A DNA stretch of 64,000 bases from Kitagawia praeruptora (Eukaryota > Streptophyta > Magnoliopsida > Apiales > Apiaceae), in contig CM075354.1 of NCBI GenBank assembly GCA_037693485.1, positions 142,995,001 through 143,059,000 on the forward strand. Reading direction: 5' to 3'. This document shows positions 9,386-20,761 of the stretch, piece by piece. Below the pieces are notes generated by a model. It was not told the DNA's origin, did not search any database, and saw nothing but the letters and a program-made list of their open reading frames with translations. How positions within the stretch are numbered: position 1 is the stretch's first letter; every line of letters begins with the position of its first letter. The position numbers were made by a program, and so were the translations under genes.

Positions 9386-12300
9386 CTAAAAATTTAACAT
9401 TCCTAACTCACTTACTAATCTACTGAATGTAGTCTCATCAAGTGGTTTAGTTAGAATATCTGCAAGCTGTTTGTCAGTAGGAACAAAATGAAGTTCCACA
9501 GTACCATTCTCAATATGTTCTCTAATAAAATGATACCTGACATCAATGTGCTTAGTCCTTGAATGTTGAACTGGATTTTCTGCAATTTTAATAGCACTAG
9601 TATTATCACAAAACATAGGAATATTACTAACCGTCATACCATAATCCATCAACTGATTTCTTATCCAAAGGAGTTGTGCACAACAACTGCCTGCTGCTAT
9701 GTACTCAGCTTCTGCAGTTGAGGTTGAAACAGATTGTTGCTTCTTGCTTGCCCAAGAAATCAATCTATTTCCCAAGAATTGACATGTACCTGTAGTGCTT
9801 TTCCTGTCTATTTTATACCCTGCATAATCAGAGTCTGAATAGCCAATTAGAAAGAAATTAGATTCTCTAGGGTACCACAAACCAAGATTTGGAGTTCCTT
9901 TGAGATATCTAAAAATTCTCTTCATAGCAATTAAATGAGATTCCTTAGGATCACTTTGGAATCTAGCACATAAACAGGTAGAAAACATTATATCTGGCCT
10001 ACTTGCAGTTAGATATAACAATGAGCCTATCATGCCTCTATAACTAGTATTATCCACACTCTTCCCCTTAGGATCAGAGTCTAGTTTAGTGGCTGTTGCC
10101 ATGGGTGTTTTTGCAACTGCACAGTCTTGAAAGTCAAACCTTCCTAAAAGATCTTTGATATACTTTGACTGATTAATGAAAATACCAGTCTCAGTCTGTT
10201 TGACCTGCAAGCCTAAGAAATAATTTAATTCACCCATCATGCTCATCAGATACTTAGACTGCATAAGCTTGCTAAACTTAGCACACAACTTTTCACTAGT
10301 AGAACCAAAAATAATATCATCAACATAAACTTGAACTAAAAGCAATTCACCTTTTATCTTTCTAAAGAATAGAGTTTTGTCAATTGTACCTCTTGTGAAG
10401 CCATTTTCAAGAAGAAATTTAGACAAAGTTTCATACCGTGCTCTTGGTGCCTGCTTTAGTCCATAGAGTGCCTTGTCAAGTTTGTAGACATGATTTGGAA
10501 ACTTTGGATCAACAAATCCAGGTGGCTGTTCCACATACACTTCCTCATCAAGTTTGCCATTTAGAAAGCACTATTTACATCCATATGGTATACCTTGAAT
10601 TTTGAATGAGCTGCAAATGCAAGAAACATTCTGATTGCTTCTAATCTTGCTACAGGTGCAAAGGTCTCATCATAATCAATGCCTTCTTCCTGAGAATAAC
10701 CCTTGGCCACCAGTCTAGCTTTGTTTCTTACAATCATACCAGATTCATCTAGCTTATTTCTGAAAACCCATCTTGCACCAACAATTGATCTATCTTTAGG
10801 TCTTGGTACCAGTTTCCATACTTTGTTTCTCTCAAACTCATTTAACTCCTCCTGCATTGCAATTACCCAATCAGGATCCTGTAAGGCTTCTTCAACCTTC
10901 TTAGGTTCATTCTTTGAGAGAAAGCAACTATACAAGCATTCATTTTGAATTGATCTTCTAGTTCGAACACCACTATTTGGATCACCAATAATCAAATCTT
11001 CAGTATGATCCTTTGTCCATTTTCTAACAGGTGGTAGATTAACTCTGCTAGTCTCTCCCCCTAAGTTAGTGGTATCTCTTGTAGAAGAATTCTCTCTACC
11101 TTCAAAAACTCTCCTTTGATCAATAGAATCAGTAGATTCCATATTGCTGCTAGTTACTGATCTTTCCTCAGTAGACTCTGAAAGATCAGTTCCTGATGGA
11201 GTAGACTCTGAATAGCTAGTCTGCTCCTGATGATCACTGTGTTCTCTTTGATTTATTTGCTCCCCCTCAACAGTAGCATTCCTTTGAGAAGCAATAGAAA
11301 TTCCTTCTGGAGAATCTTCATCATCACTGGAGAGTATCTCAGAATTCTTCATATTTTTAAATTCCAATTTGTCATGGCTTTCATCAGTTTGCAAAATTCC
11401 AAATTTCTTATCATCAAATGCAACATGAATTGATTCCATAACAATGTGAGTTCTGAGATTATAAACTTTGAAGGCCTTAGATGCTGAATATCCTAGAAAA
11501 ATTGCTTCATACGATTTGGCTTCAAATTTTCCAAGTTGTTCTGGATGAACTTTTAGGACATAGCATTTGCATCCAAAGATGTGAAAGTATTTCACACTTG
11601 GTTTCTTTCCTTTGATCATCTCATAGGGAGTTTTTCCATGACTATTTACCAAGGTACAGTTTTGAGTGAAACATGCAGTGTTAATAGCTTCTGCCCAAAA
11701 GTAGGTTGGAAGTTTTGCATCTGCAAGCATGGTTCTTGCTGCCTCTATGAGAGTCCAGTTCTTTCTTTCCACTACACCATTCTGTTGAGGTGTACCAGGT
11801 GCAGAAAACTGTTGAGGGATTCTTTTGTCTGCACAAAACCCCTCCATTGTAGAATTTTTGAATTCTGTACCATTGTCACTTCTAAGTACTTTGACTTTGT
11901 ACTCAGAGTTATTATGAATATTCTTGATAAGTTCAATGATTTGCTGAGGAGCTTCATCCTTCTTTTGTAGAAAGAACACCCATGTAAACCTTGTGAAATC
12001 ATCCACTATCACTAGAGCATATCTTTTCTTGCTGATAGACATAATGTTTACTGGACCAAGCAGATCAAGATGTAGCATGTGAAATGGTTCAGTAATTGAA
12101 TTTTCAGTCTTGCTCTTGAAAGTGGTTCTTCTTTGCTTTCCAAGCTGACATGCATCACAAAGTCCATCTTGCACATAATTTGCCTGAGGTAGGCCTCTCA
12201 CCAAATTGTGCTTAACAAGTTGATTAAGTTTCTTGAAGTTGAGATGTGAGAGCTTCTTATGCCAATTCCAGCTTTCATCACTTGTTGCTTTGCTGTAGAG

Positions 12301-12687
12301 ACATCTAACAATTCCTATTGATGTATCACTTAAGCTGGCTTCATATATGTTACCATGTCTTTGACCAGTTAGAACAATGTCTCCATTCTGCATATTCTAG
12401 ATTTTGCATCCTTCTTTGTCAAAGATTGATTTGTAACCTTTATCACCCAGTTGACTTATGCTTAAAAGAGTATGTTTCAAGCCTTCAACCAGTGCTACAT
12501 TTTCTATGATGACATTCCCCAAAACAATTGAGCCATATCCCAGAGTTTCTCCTTTGTTGCCATCTCCAAAAGATATTACTGGGCCAGCTTTCCTCTCAAA
12601 CTTTGTAAGCAGGGACTTCTTTCCAGTCATATGTCCAGAGCATCCACTGTCCAAGATAATTGAATGCTTCTTTCCTGTGCCCTGCAA
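9386..12687 (-). pseudogene. pol: copia pol of element B, nonsense and frameshift
   Basis: Read from 12687 down: protease LDSGCSGHMTG, integrase zinc finger and core (RSDNGTEFKN; APGTPQQNGVVERKN), the linker with VEGEQ, RT (YVDDIIFGS) and RNase H (SDSDYAG, STAEAEYIAAGS), ending ADILTKPL...LNF with TAG at 9386-9388. Two lesions are visible by comparison with C: TAG at 12397-12399 where C has TTG, and loss of one T in the run at 10565-10567, which ends the frame inside the DVxSAFLN motif of RT. There is no ATG at the beginning; pol starts in a different frame 12 bases after the gag stop, at a splice-acceptor-like CAG. The integrase region also has CADKRI where C has CADNGI. Confidence 0.9.
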
Positions 12688-12699
12688 ACAAAAAGTAAC
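12680..12699 (-). promoter_or_regulatory. splice-acceptor-like site at gag/pol junction (B)
   Basis: Minus-strand reading after the gag TAG: TTACTTTTTGTTTGCAG then GG, a pyrimidine-rich run and CAG/G exactly where the pol frame begins. The same arrangement occurs in C (24343-24356) and F (53822-53839). Confidence 0.4.
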
Positions 12700-14989
12700 T
12701 AGTTAGAATTTTTTAGGACCCAACTTTGATTGGATCCTTTCTTACTAGATTTAGAAACAACATGCTTTGAGAATTTTGTCTTTACTTTACCTGTTGTAGA
12801 GTCAACTTTAGACTCTAATTTCACAAATTGTTTGTGACTAGGAGTTTCAGATTTCAAGGAATAATAATCATAATACAGTTCATGATATTCTCTACACATG
12901 TAAATGGAATGAAGTAAACTACCACAATGATAACAAGCTTTTTGTGGTTGGTATTGAATTTTCTGAGTCTTGGGGAATCTGGACTCAGTTTTCCAAGAAG
13001 GTTTTTGATTGCAGTCTAGGGCCAAATGATTATGATTTCCACACTTATAGCATTTTTTCCTAGGTGCATCAGGTACATTCTTGTAATTATTCTCTTTGTT
13101 AATACCTTCTTTTCCATTCCTATTTCTTTTGATCTTGCTAGACTCTGAAAGACCATCTAATCTCTGTTTCAACTGAGACTTAGACAGAAACCCTATGTTT
13201 ACATTCTTAGGGTTCTCTAACACTTTTTCATCTGAATTACTATTGTTAATCCTTTTGTGTACAACAGGGGTACCTTTTGAATCAACAAATTTAACATGAT
13301 TAGGTTCAGAAACAATTTTCTTACCTTCAGATTTAGATGTGTTAGCTTCTATTTTACTATCATCATTGACAATAGCTACTCTTTCTTGTTGTCTAGCCTT
13401 ATCAAAACCTAAACCATTAACCTTACCACGAATTCCATTTTCAATGATTTCTTGCGTCTTTTTACCAGAAATGTTAATGGTCTTAATCACATCTCTCTCT
13501 TCCTCTAGTTCTTTTCTGACATAGTCATAAGCCTCAAGAATAACACTATAATCATGCTTAGCTTTATCAGAACTTAACTTGTATTCTTCCATTTGAATTA
13601 ATTCAGATTCAAGAAAATTATTTCTATCAACTAATTTATCATTCTTAACCTTAAGTTCATCTCTTTCACAAGTAAGAATTCTAAAATTAGTCATAAGATT
13701 CTTAAAATCAGCATGGATAGATCTAATTTCATCAGAATTTAAGCTATCAAATGAATCAAGAGAGTGAAGTGATACCTTAACAGAGGATGGAGAGTTTTCT
13801 TTGGAGATCCAGGTTTGTCTGGACCATTTGCCATCAATGCAATGTTGTCATAATCCAATTCATCTTCAGAATCACTGGAATCAGCCCAATCCTTCTGTGT
13901 GACCATAAGTGCATTACCCTTTCCTGAATTCCTAGGCTTCTTACACTCACTAGCAAAGTGTCCAAGCTCGCTGCAGTTAAAGCACTTGATCTTGGCCTTA
14001 TCAAGCTTGACAATTGTACTTTTGCCTTTGTCACTCTTCTTCTCCTCCTTCTTTTGAAAAGGTCCTTTGCTAAATCTTCTCCTGTTGAATCTTCCTTTCT
14101 TGAAGGCTTTAGCAAACATAGCAAAGAGTTCCTGCATCTCAAATTCAGAATCATTGTTGTCAGAGTCCATATCAGTAGTCTCTGACTCAGAACTTTCTTT
14201 GTTTTTCTTCTTCCTTGAATTCTTTACAGCAATCTCTTCATGCTGTTCTTCAGGAAGTTTCTTTACTTCAGATTGAGCAGTAAGTGCAATAGTCTTTATC
14301 TTTCCTTCACTCCTGCTCCTCTTCTGCTGCTTGTCAAGTTTATAAGCTCTCAATTTTCCATATACTGCCTCTAATGAAATCTCATCCAGATCATTAGCTT
14401 CCTCAATCGCAGAAATCTTCTCATTGTAAAAATCAGGCAAAGCTTTCATGAACTTTGTATTCATATCCTCCAAGTCATAATATTTACCATGCATGGCCAT
14501 CTCATTGGTGAGTTTTGTAAACCTATCAAAGGTATCAGTAAGTGACTCACCAGACTTGGATTCAAAGTACTCATACTGTTGTATAAGTAATGTCCTCATA
14601 TTCTTCCTAACAGGCTTAGTTCCTTCACAGTGAGCCTTAAGATTGTCCCATATATCCTTAGCAGTTTTACAAGAGAGAACATAGTTAGTGAGAACAGAAT
14701 CAAGACTGTTGAATAATATGTTTCTCACTTTAGCATCTTTAAGAACATTCTCCTTATCTTTATCTGACCATTCAGATTTTGGCTTCTCTGCTGTATGTTC
14801 TGGAACAACCACACCATCAACAGTTGCTTGTCCAACGACCTTTATTGGAATAAAAGGTCCATCTCTGATTTTGTCAAGATAACCAGGATCTGTTGCTTCC
14901 AGATGATGCAACATCTTTACTTCCCATAGAGTATATTCGTTTCTCTTGAGCATAGGAATCTTAGTATTCCCATCCTTGTAACCAGACAT
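12699..14989 (-). pseudogene. gag: copia gag of element B, one frameshift
   Basis: It begins MSGYKDGNTKIPML, 36 bases after the primer site, as in C. The first frame (13739-14989) carries the capsid part and the first zinc knuckle CFNCSELGHFASEC. The second frame (12699-13694) carries two more CCHC knuckles, CYKCGNHNHLALDC and CYHCGSLLHSIYMC. A one-base deletion near 13793, relative to C, separates them. Long Lys/Glu-rich segments between the knuckles suggest coiled coil. It would package RNA and form the particle if intact. It ends in TAG just before the pol frame. Confidence 0.9.
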
Positions 14990-15024
14990 GATTGCAGATC
15001 TTTATGATTATTCGAAATCAACCT

Positions 15025-15036
15025 GCTCTGATACCA
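15025..15036 (-). promoter_or_regulatory. primer binding site of B (initiator Met tRNA)
   Basis: TGGTATCAGAGC on the minus strand, two bases after the LTR end. It matches the 3' end of plant initiator methionine tRNA, the usual primer of copia elements. Confidence 0.95.
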
Positions 15037-15038
15037 AT

Positions 15039-15777
15039 TGTTAACTCGAATAACTTGTAGAAGGGGGGTTGAATACAAGTTATATAATCGTGTCTGATTT
15101 TTGCTTGATTATATGAACAAGAATAAACGAATAAATCAAACTCTGTTTGTATTAATAAGATCAAATACAAACTCTACCAAAGGTGTACAATACCTTTATC
15201 AGCTCTCTCTGTACAAAATAAAACTCTCTCTCTGTTCATTTCGAACTCTCGAATACAAACCTTATACAGAGCTACGCACACGAATTCATAACACACGCTC
15301 TTCGACTCTTTTTACAATGATATAGAGAGAGTATTTATAATGCTACCTATCAACTAATAACAGAAAGATATAATCTATACATGACAATGTTCTGCCTTCT
15401 AGTCGATAGTTTCCATCAATAGAAAACTCTTTCCTTCATAATATATTCTTGCTTGTTCCTCAAACAAAGATCCTGTTTTATAGCACTTGCCAGTTTCTGT
15501 AGCATCCATAATGACATCATCAGTAACACGACTGATATCAGGATTTCATCTTGCATCAGTATCTGATCATCATCAGTATTAGACCGTCATCAGGTTTGCT
15601 CTTTGTTCCTGACATGTAGTCTCCGATACACTGTTCATTCCTGACTAAACTGTACAGATAACTGTCTTACACATAAATCCTATATATAGTGCTAAATCCT
15701 TTATAAGATCAGGATTACAAGAAGTATAATGTGTAAATTCTATTCTTAACATCACAACTTATGAATTATTCCTAACA
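15039..15777 (-). repeat. 5' LTR of element B (739 bp)
   Basis: Plus-strand borders are TGTTAACTCG and CCTAACA. It is the reverse of the C LTRs with visible substitutions. TATA box TATAAATA is on the minus strand at 15332-15339. U3 is dense in CTGAT and ATCAG words. Confidence 0.95.
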
Positions 15778-16006
15778 TGTATGAACAAACCAATTCAGTT
15801 ACAAGTCTCACAGATTGAGGAACTATTAGATAGGGATGAGAAAAAAATTGAATTAAAACCGAAATCGAACTGAAACTGATCAAAATGTTGTTTTTGATTT
15901 TTAAAAACCAAAACTTTCGGTTTCTGTTATAGGTTAAAACCGAACCAATTAAAATCGAATTGAACCACTTATTAATACTAATTTTAACGTTAATCCTCCT
16001 TTGCTA
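15778..16006. other. AT-rich spacer with AACCGAA words
   Basis: No gene. 15845-15965 repeats AAACCGAA/ATCGAA-type words on both strands (for example AAAACCGAAATCGAACTGAA), which may be a degraded repeat. I cannot assign it. Confidence 0.4.
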
Positions 16007-16306
16007 CTCCCTCCGTCCCATTTTATATGACACTTATTCCTTTTTGGGACGTCCCAAAAAGAATGAACCTACTAAACTTACTATTTTTGAACATTACTTT
16101 TTACTATTACACCCACTACTTCTCTATTTTATACTTTCTTTTTATTAAATAAACACTATTACACCCACTACTTTCCTACTTTACCCATTTTTTATACACC
16201 CACTTTCACAACCAACCAACCACATACTACCACCTAGCAAGTCAAATAGTATTTTCTTAATCTCCGTGAAAGTCAAACCATGTCTTACAAAATGGGACGG
16301 AGGGAG
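16007..16306. mobile_element. Stowaway-type MITE (300 bp)
   Basis: Terminal inverted repeats CTCCCTCCGTCCCA and TGGGACGGAGGGAG are perfect complements and are flanked by TA on both sides (16005-16006 and 16307-16308). The interior is AT-rich and noncoding. These ends are the consensus of plant Stowaway MITEs, moved by mariner-like transposases. Confidence 0.95.
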
Positions 16307-16485
16307 TAGTATGTAGTACTGGATTGTGGCTTATTGTTTACGGTTATGAACACCTAATTTTAATGCAAGTATCCTGTTAGCAAAATTTGTTTATTCCTCT
16401 CTCTCATTCATTTCTATACACTTACTATTTTGGGGTGTCCCATAATTTCTATAGATTCCAAAAATACTAAAGTTTTAATAATAAT
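16307..16485. other. short spacer
   Basis: I see nothing identifiable between the MITE and element H. Confidence 0.5.
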
Positions 16486-17101
16486 TGTTAACGGAGGAGT
16501 TTGTGATAACAAAATTCGAGGTTGTTTGCCGGATTCAAGATCTGTGATGGTGGTTCTTCGCCAGAAAAGTCATCGAAGTGTGGTGGTTATGATGAATTGG
16601 GGGCTGCGATTGAGAGGATTTTTTGGTGGTGGCTCGAAGAGCTCTTTGCTTCCCATCCCCCTCAATGTGCCTACGTACCTCTATATTTATAGAGGATCAA
16701 GCCCACATAGTTCTTGGAGAGCAAGAAACCTAAGTCCATTAGAAATAGGTCTCTCTGCTTGCAGGCCCAAAAGGCCCACTTCGATAGGTTGTTGAACCAA
16801 CCGTTCACGAAGCCCATTTGGAAGAGCCCATGTGATGAAGCCTAGCTCAATGACCCCAAGGCTCAACTAAGACTGAGGACTTCACGGATACAACATTAGC
16901 CCTAACTATCGTTAACATCAACCGCTACTAGCTCTTTCCTCGTACATTAGTTGCAGGGACAATCATGACTTACTCCAAATGCACGAACGGATCCTTACCC
17001 CCCGATGAGGCTAACCCACCAGACTACAGGGCAAGTTCTACCAAATTATGTCACGCGGAGCATCTTGTAATCCCCCAATAAGGACAACTTGTTAGAATAC
17101 A
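16486..17101 (-). repeat. 3' LTR of H
   Basis: Plus-strand borders TGTTAACGG and AGAATACA. Minus-strand TATA box TATAAATA at 16684-16691. It pairs with 18301-18919. The open frame within it is a chance reading. Confidence 0.85.
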
Positions 17102-17815
17102 GGATTATAGAGGTACGTAGGCAAAAATGACCAAAAAGACCAAAACGACCAAAAACAACAAAATGACCAAAATCACTACAACGACTAAAATGATGAAAAT
17201 GACCAAAACGACCAAAATGACCAAAAAGACAAAAATGACCAAAATGAACAAAACAAACAACAAGAACAACAATAGCAGAACAAAACGAACGAATGAAAGA
17301 AACGAACGAAACGAACAACAACAACGAACGAAACGAACAACAACAACAACAACAATGAACGACACAAACAAAATGAACGAAATGAACGACAACAACAACA
17401 ACCGAACGAAACGAACAACAACAACAACAACGAACAAAACGAACGAAACAAATAAAATGAACAACAACAATAACAACAACAACAACAAACGAAACGAACA
17501 ACAACAACAACAACAATAACAACGAACGAAACGAACGAAACAAACGACAACAACAACAACCATCGAACGAAACGAACGACAACAACAACAACCACCGAAC
17601 GAAATGAATGAGATGAATGACAACAACAACAACAACCACCGAACGAAATGAACGAACAAACGAAATGAACGACAACAACAACCATCGAATGAAATGAATT
17701 AGATGAACGACAACAACCACCGAACGAAATGATCGAACGAACGAAACGAACGACAACAACAACAACAACAACAACCACCGAACGAAATGAACAACAATAA
17801 CAAACTAAGTGCAAA
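17102..17815. repeat. simple and tandem repeat tract inside H
   Basis: 17106-17124 is an inverted copy of LTR bases 16667-16686 (TATAGAGGTACGTAGGC). From 17125 a roughly 9-bp AAAATGACC-like unit repeats to about 17270. Then (AAC)n blocks alternate with GAACGAAACGAAC blocks to 17815. The long low-complexity minus-strand ORFs of Val, Leu, Phe and Ser are artefacts of this repeat. Confidence 0.9.
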
Positions 17816-18278
17816 ATGCACTATAGGTGCAAAAATGCACTCTGGCGTGGCAAGCTCCGTTGGCGCATCAAGTGCTGATGAAAATGGCTCGGACGATATG
17901 TTTTCCTCCCCTGGTGTGCAACATGACTTGATCATGTAGGCGCGCCAACTTGTTGAAGACGAACGCATCTTAAAGGCACGCTTGGAGGGTGTTGGCGCGC
18001 TAACTAGTCAGAGGTGGTTGCAGGTGCTACGTCGACCTTGAAGATATAATCCTAAACTTTAGGAATTTCCATTTATATAACCTTCTTCCTCCGTGTTTTT
18101 AGGATCTCGCATATCTCATGTCACCATCAAAACCCTTACTGCTAATGTAAAACCATGTCCGGAACATCTTGCTGCTGGGCTAGAATTGTACCTGAAGTTG
18201 CATTTGCTCTTACAACCTTCTCTATAAGAACCCCATCATGATGAAACATCCTTCCTCCTAGATGTAGATCTTGAAACT

Positions 18279-18298
18279 GCCCCTCCTTCTAGCGCCAA
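18279..18298 (-). promoter_or_regulatory. primer binding site of H
   Basis: TTGGCGCTAGAAGGAGGGGC on the minus strand, two bases from the 5' LTR. This TGGCGC-type start is seen in plant gypsy and related non-autonomous elements, so H is probably mobilised by a gypsy partner (inference). Confidence 0.7.
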
Positions 18299-18300
18299 TT

Positions 18301-18919
18301 TGTTAACGGAGGAATTTGTGATAACAAAATTCGAGGTTGTTTTCCGGATTCAAGATCTGTGATGGTGGTTCTTCGCCAGAAAAGTCACCGGAGTGTGGTG
18401 GTTATGATGAATTGGGGGCTGCGATTGAGAGGATTTTTTGGTGGTGGCTCGAAGAGCTCTTTGCTTCCCATCCCCCTCAATGTGCCTACGTACCTCTATA
18501 TTTATAAAGGATCAAGCCCACGTAGTTCTTGGAGAGCAAGAAACCTAAGTCCATTAGAAATAGGTCTCTCTGCTTGCAGGCCCAAAAGGCCCACTACAAT
18601 AGGTTGTCGAACCAATCGTTCACGAAGCCCATTTGGAAGAGCCCATGTGATGAAGCCTAGCTCAATGACCCCAAGGCTCAACTAAGACCGAGGACTTCAC
18701 GGATACAACATTAGCCCTAACTATCGGAGCTAACATCAACCGCTACTAGCTCTTTCCTCGTACATTAGTTGCAGGGACAATCATGACTTACTCCAAATGC
18801 ACGAACGGATCCTTACCCCCCGATGAGGCTAACCCACCAGACTACAGGGCAAGTTCTACCAAATTATGTAACGCGGAGCATCTTGTAATCCCCCAACAAG
18901 GACAACTTGTTAGAATACA
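18301..18919 (-). repeat. 5' LTR of H
   Basis: This is the second copy of the H LTR. Compared with the left copy it has a small indel where the left reads ATCGTTAAC and this reads ATCGGAGCTAAC, plus scattered substitutions. Confidence 0.85.
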
Positions 18920-19328
18920 AGATTAGATCTCTAGAGCGGACTGGCAAGCTTAATCACCTTTGAATCAGGCCTTCAAATGTATAAGAATCTTCATTTTGTC
19001 TTCAATGTACATTTTGTAAGCATTGTCGCGTCAAGATAGCTTAGTTGGCGCGGCAAACACTTCATTGCCGCGGCAACGTGACTAGTTACATTTTGTAAAC
19101 TCACATTTTCCCTTTTGTGTACATTTCTTGAATAACACCTTCATTTCTTCATCGATCATTTCGTTCAAGAGCAAACATGACTAGTTGCCGCGACAACTAT
19201 AACTAGTTGCCACAACAACATAGTACAAGCCTATCTAGTTGTAAATTTTATTTCACAATCCCAATGGGAGAACAATTCCTTACAGATTTCCTTTGACCAG
19301 GTCAACATTTCCTTGTGTAAATTTTGGG
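18920..19328. other. unassigned spacer with TTGCCGCGGCAA-type palindromes
   Basis: No ORF. GTTGGCGCGGCAAA (near 19045), TTGCCGCGGCAACGTGACTAGTT (near 19063-19085) and GTTGCCGCGACAACTATAACTAGTT (near 19181-19206) recur here. Similar words (GTTGGCGCGCTAACTAGTC) occur in the H interior near 17991, so this could be a remnant of an H-related element. Confidence 0.4.
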
Positions 19329-19560
19329 CATAACAATAATAAACACTATTACACCCACTAACTTTCCTCCACTATCTCAAATCTATAATATAAAATACTA
19401 TTACACCCATTACCTTCCTCTACTATCTCAAATTTATTATTAAATATTGATAGATCCCACCACTTTACCAACTTTTCATCTAACTTTGTTCATTTTTTAT
19501 ACATTTTCTTGGTCTCCGTATCCAAATCCAATGTATACTAATCCATGGGACGTAGGGAGT
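19329..19560. mobile_element. Stowaway-type MITE remnant
   Basis: It shares AAACACTATTACACCCA and following AT-rich sequence with the MITE at 16007-16306 and ends in TGGGACGTAGGGAG followed by TA. The left inverted repeat is missing. Confidence 0.65.
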
Positions 19561-19697
19561 ATTTTTTCTGGTAAACTACGCATAATAAAAAAATGAAAAT
19601 AAAGACTGCTTGCTAGTGAAGCTATATCTGCATATTACCATGTGCAACATATACACCTTTCTACTTTCATTTAGGATGAAGTTAGTAGAATTTGTTA

Positions 19698-19935
19698 CTT
19701 CCTCTGTCTCAAAAAAAAAATTCTATTTACTTTGAATACGTTTATCAATACATATTTTTAATTATTAATATCTTTAATTTCGTATTAATATTAAATATTA
19801 AACTTCACTGTATTAAAGTGCTCACATTTACGAAATAAAAAAAATCATTCATGATTATATTTTGACTTATAAATTATATTTATAATGAATAATGTAAAAA
19901 ATGAAACTGAGCAAGATTTTTTAAAACAGAGGGAG
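19698..19935. mobile_element. Stowaway-type MITE (238 bp)
   Basis: Ends CTTCCTCTGTCTCAAA and AAACAGAGGGAG are inverted repeats with mismatches, flanked by TA at 19696-19697 and 19936-19937. The interior is AT-rich and noncoding. Confidence 0.8.
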
Positions 19936-20191
19936 TATGAGGTGTGAAAGTATGTATAAATGTGTTAAATTGTCGCAAGTTCTTGTCACTTTTGCAATTC
20001 CTGTGTTCTACCTTCAGTTTTTTTTTATTACTCCTACCATATTGAGTTATTAAAGTTAATAGATTCTCATTTCGTATATCTTTTTCTAGTTACTTGCTGT
20101 GGAGGCAGTCACTTTTTAGTTCTTTTGTTCCGCAATGGTAGATGCACATAATAACCTTCCATCTTTTATCATTTATATGTACAAGCCTATA
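19936..20191. other. AT-rich spacer
   Basis: I see no gene or recognisable repeat here. Confidence 0.4.
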
Positions 20192-20411
20192 ATCCGTGCA
20201 CGATTACTTTAAGTTATTACTTTAAAATACATATATATGTACATATAAATATTACATAATTTTTTTTAATTTTTAATTAATAGAAAAAGTGAAATTATCT
20301 TATCATGTAGTCCTTTTTTCGATTTTTATACAAAATTTCTATATTTTATGTGTTTTCCAGATTTTGTGTAATTTTTTACTATATAACTTATTACTCGTGT
20401 GATGCACGGAT
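20192..20411. repeat. possible short inverted-repeat element
   Basis: ATCCGTGCA at 20192-20200 and TGCACGGAT at 20403-20411 are inverted copies flanking about 200 bp of AT-rich sequence. No target duplication was found. A MITE-like element is possible, but a chance match is not excluded. Confidence 0.25.
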
Positions 20412-20432
20412 GTATTTTTAAATATTTTTTGT

Positions 20433-20761
20433 TTTTCAAATATAAGAAAAGGAATATTCTTTTAGCAATAGATCCAACGGTTCTTACTTATTTATCTTAA
20501 AATTTTACAGTTGTTATTGAGTATACCAAAAAAAGTGTACCAAACCGACAACCAAATATAACCTGTTTCGCTTATAATAGTATAGTATAGATTAAAAGTC
20601 GGTCTCTGGCTTGTGAGAGTTCGATTTTTTTCTCATTAAATAATTTTATAATATTAACAGGGGTCTTGCTCAGGTGAGAACCACAATTTATGGTGAAATA
20701 TGAGATCTAATCTCATCCACTCATTTAAATATATTATATTCATCTCTTACCATTCATTTAA
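20433..20761. repeat. left copy of a 329-bp duplicated flank next to the F LTR
   Basis: This matches 56297-56625 over the same length with about four substitutions. In both places it directly abuts an F LTR starting TGTTAGGTCCGG. See the finding on tandem duplication. Confidence 0.9.

Larger units (their letters stand above)
8155..15777 (-). mobile_element. Element B: 5' part of a decayed copia element, same family as C
   Basis: Read on the minus strand: 5' LTR 15039-15777, primer site, gag, pol, a spacer with an antisense ORF, and then the insertion of element A. The third ORF and 3' LTR must lie left of A, outside the window. Gag and Pol are nearly the same as in C throughout. Gag has one frameshift and Pol has one nonsense codon and one frameshift, so the copy is dead. 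Right flank after the LTR is TGTAT; the left duplication is not visible. Confidence 0.9.
16486..18919 (-). mobile_element. Element H: small non-autonomous LTR retrotransposon
   Basis: Two direct repeats of 616 and 619 bp, starting TGTTAACGGAGG and ending GAATACA, flank a 1.2-kb interior. A minus-strand primer site TGGCGCTAGAAGGAGGGGC lies next to the right repeat, so the element reads right to left. The interior has no gag or pol: 17125-17815 is simple repeat, and 17816-18278 is unique noncoding sequence. The LTRs differ at about a dozen positions by eye. I found no matching target duplication (left ATAAT, right AGATT) and no polypurine tract next to the left LTR, so the element may be rearranged. 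Confidence 0.8.

Noticed and set aside
16430..16795. ORF in the H LTR (also 18359-18685)
   Set aside because: It runs opposite to the element, lies wholly in the LTR, and has no recognisable domain.
17046..17814. Long minus-strand ORFs rich in Val, Leu, Phe and Ser that look like membrane proteins
   Set aside because: They translate the AAC and GAACGAAAC simple repeats of element H; several frames are open at once.
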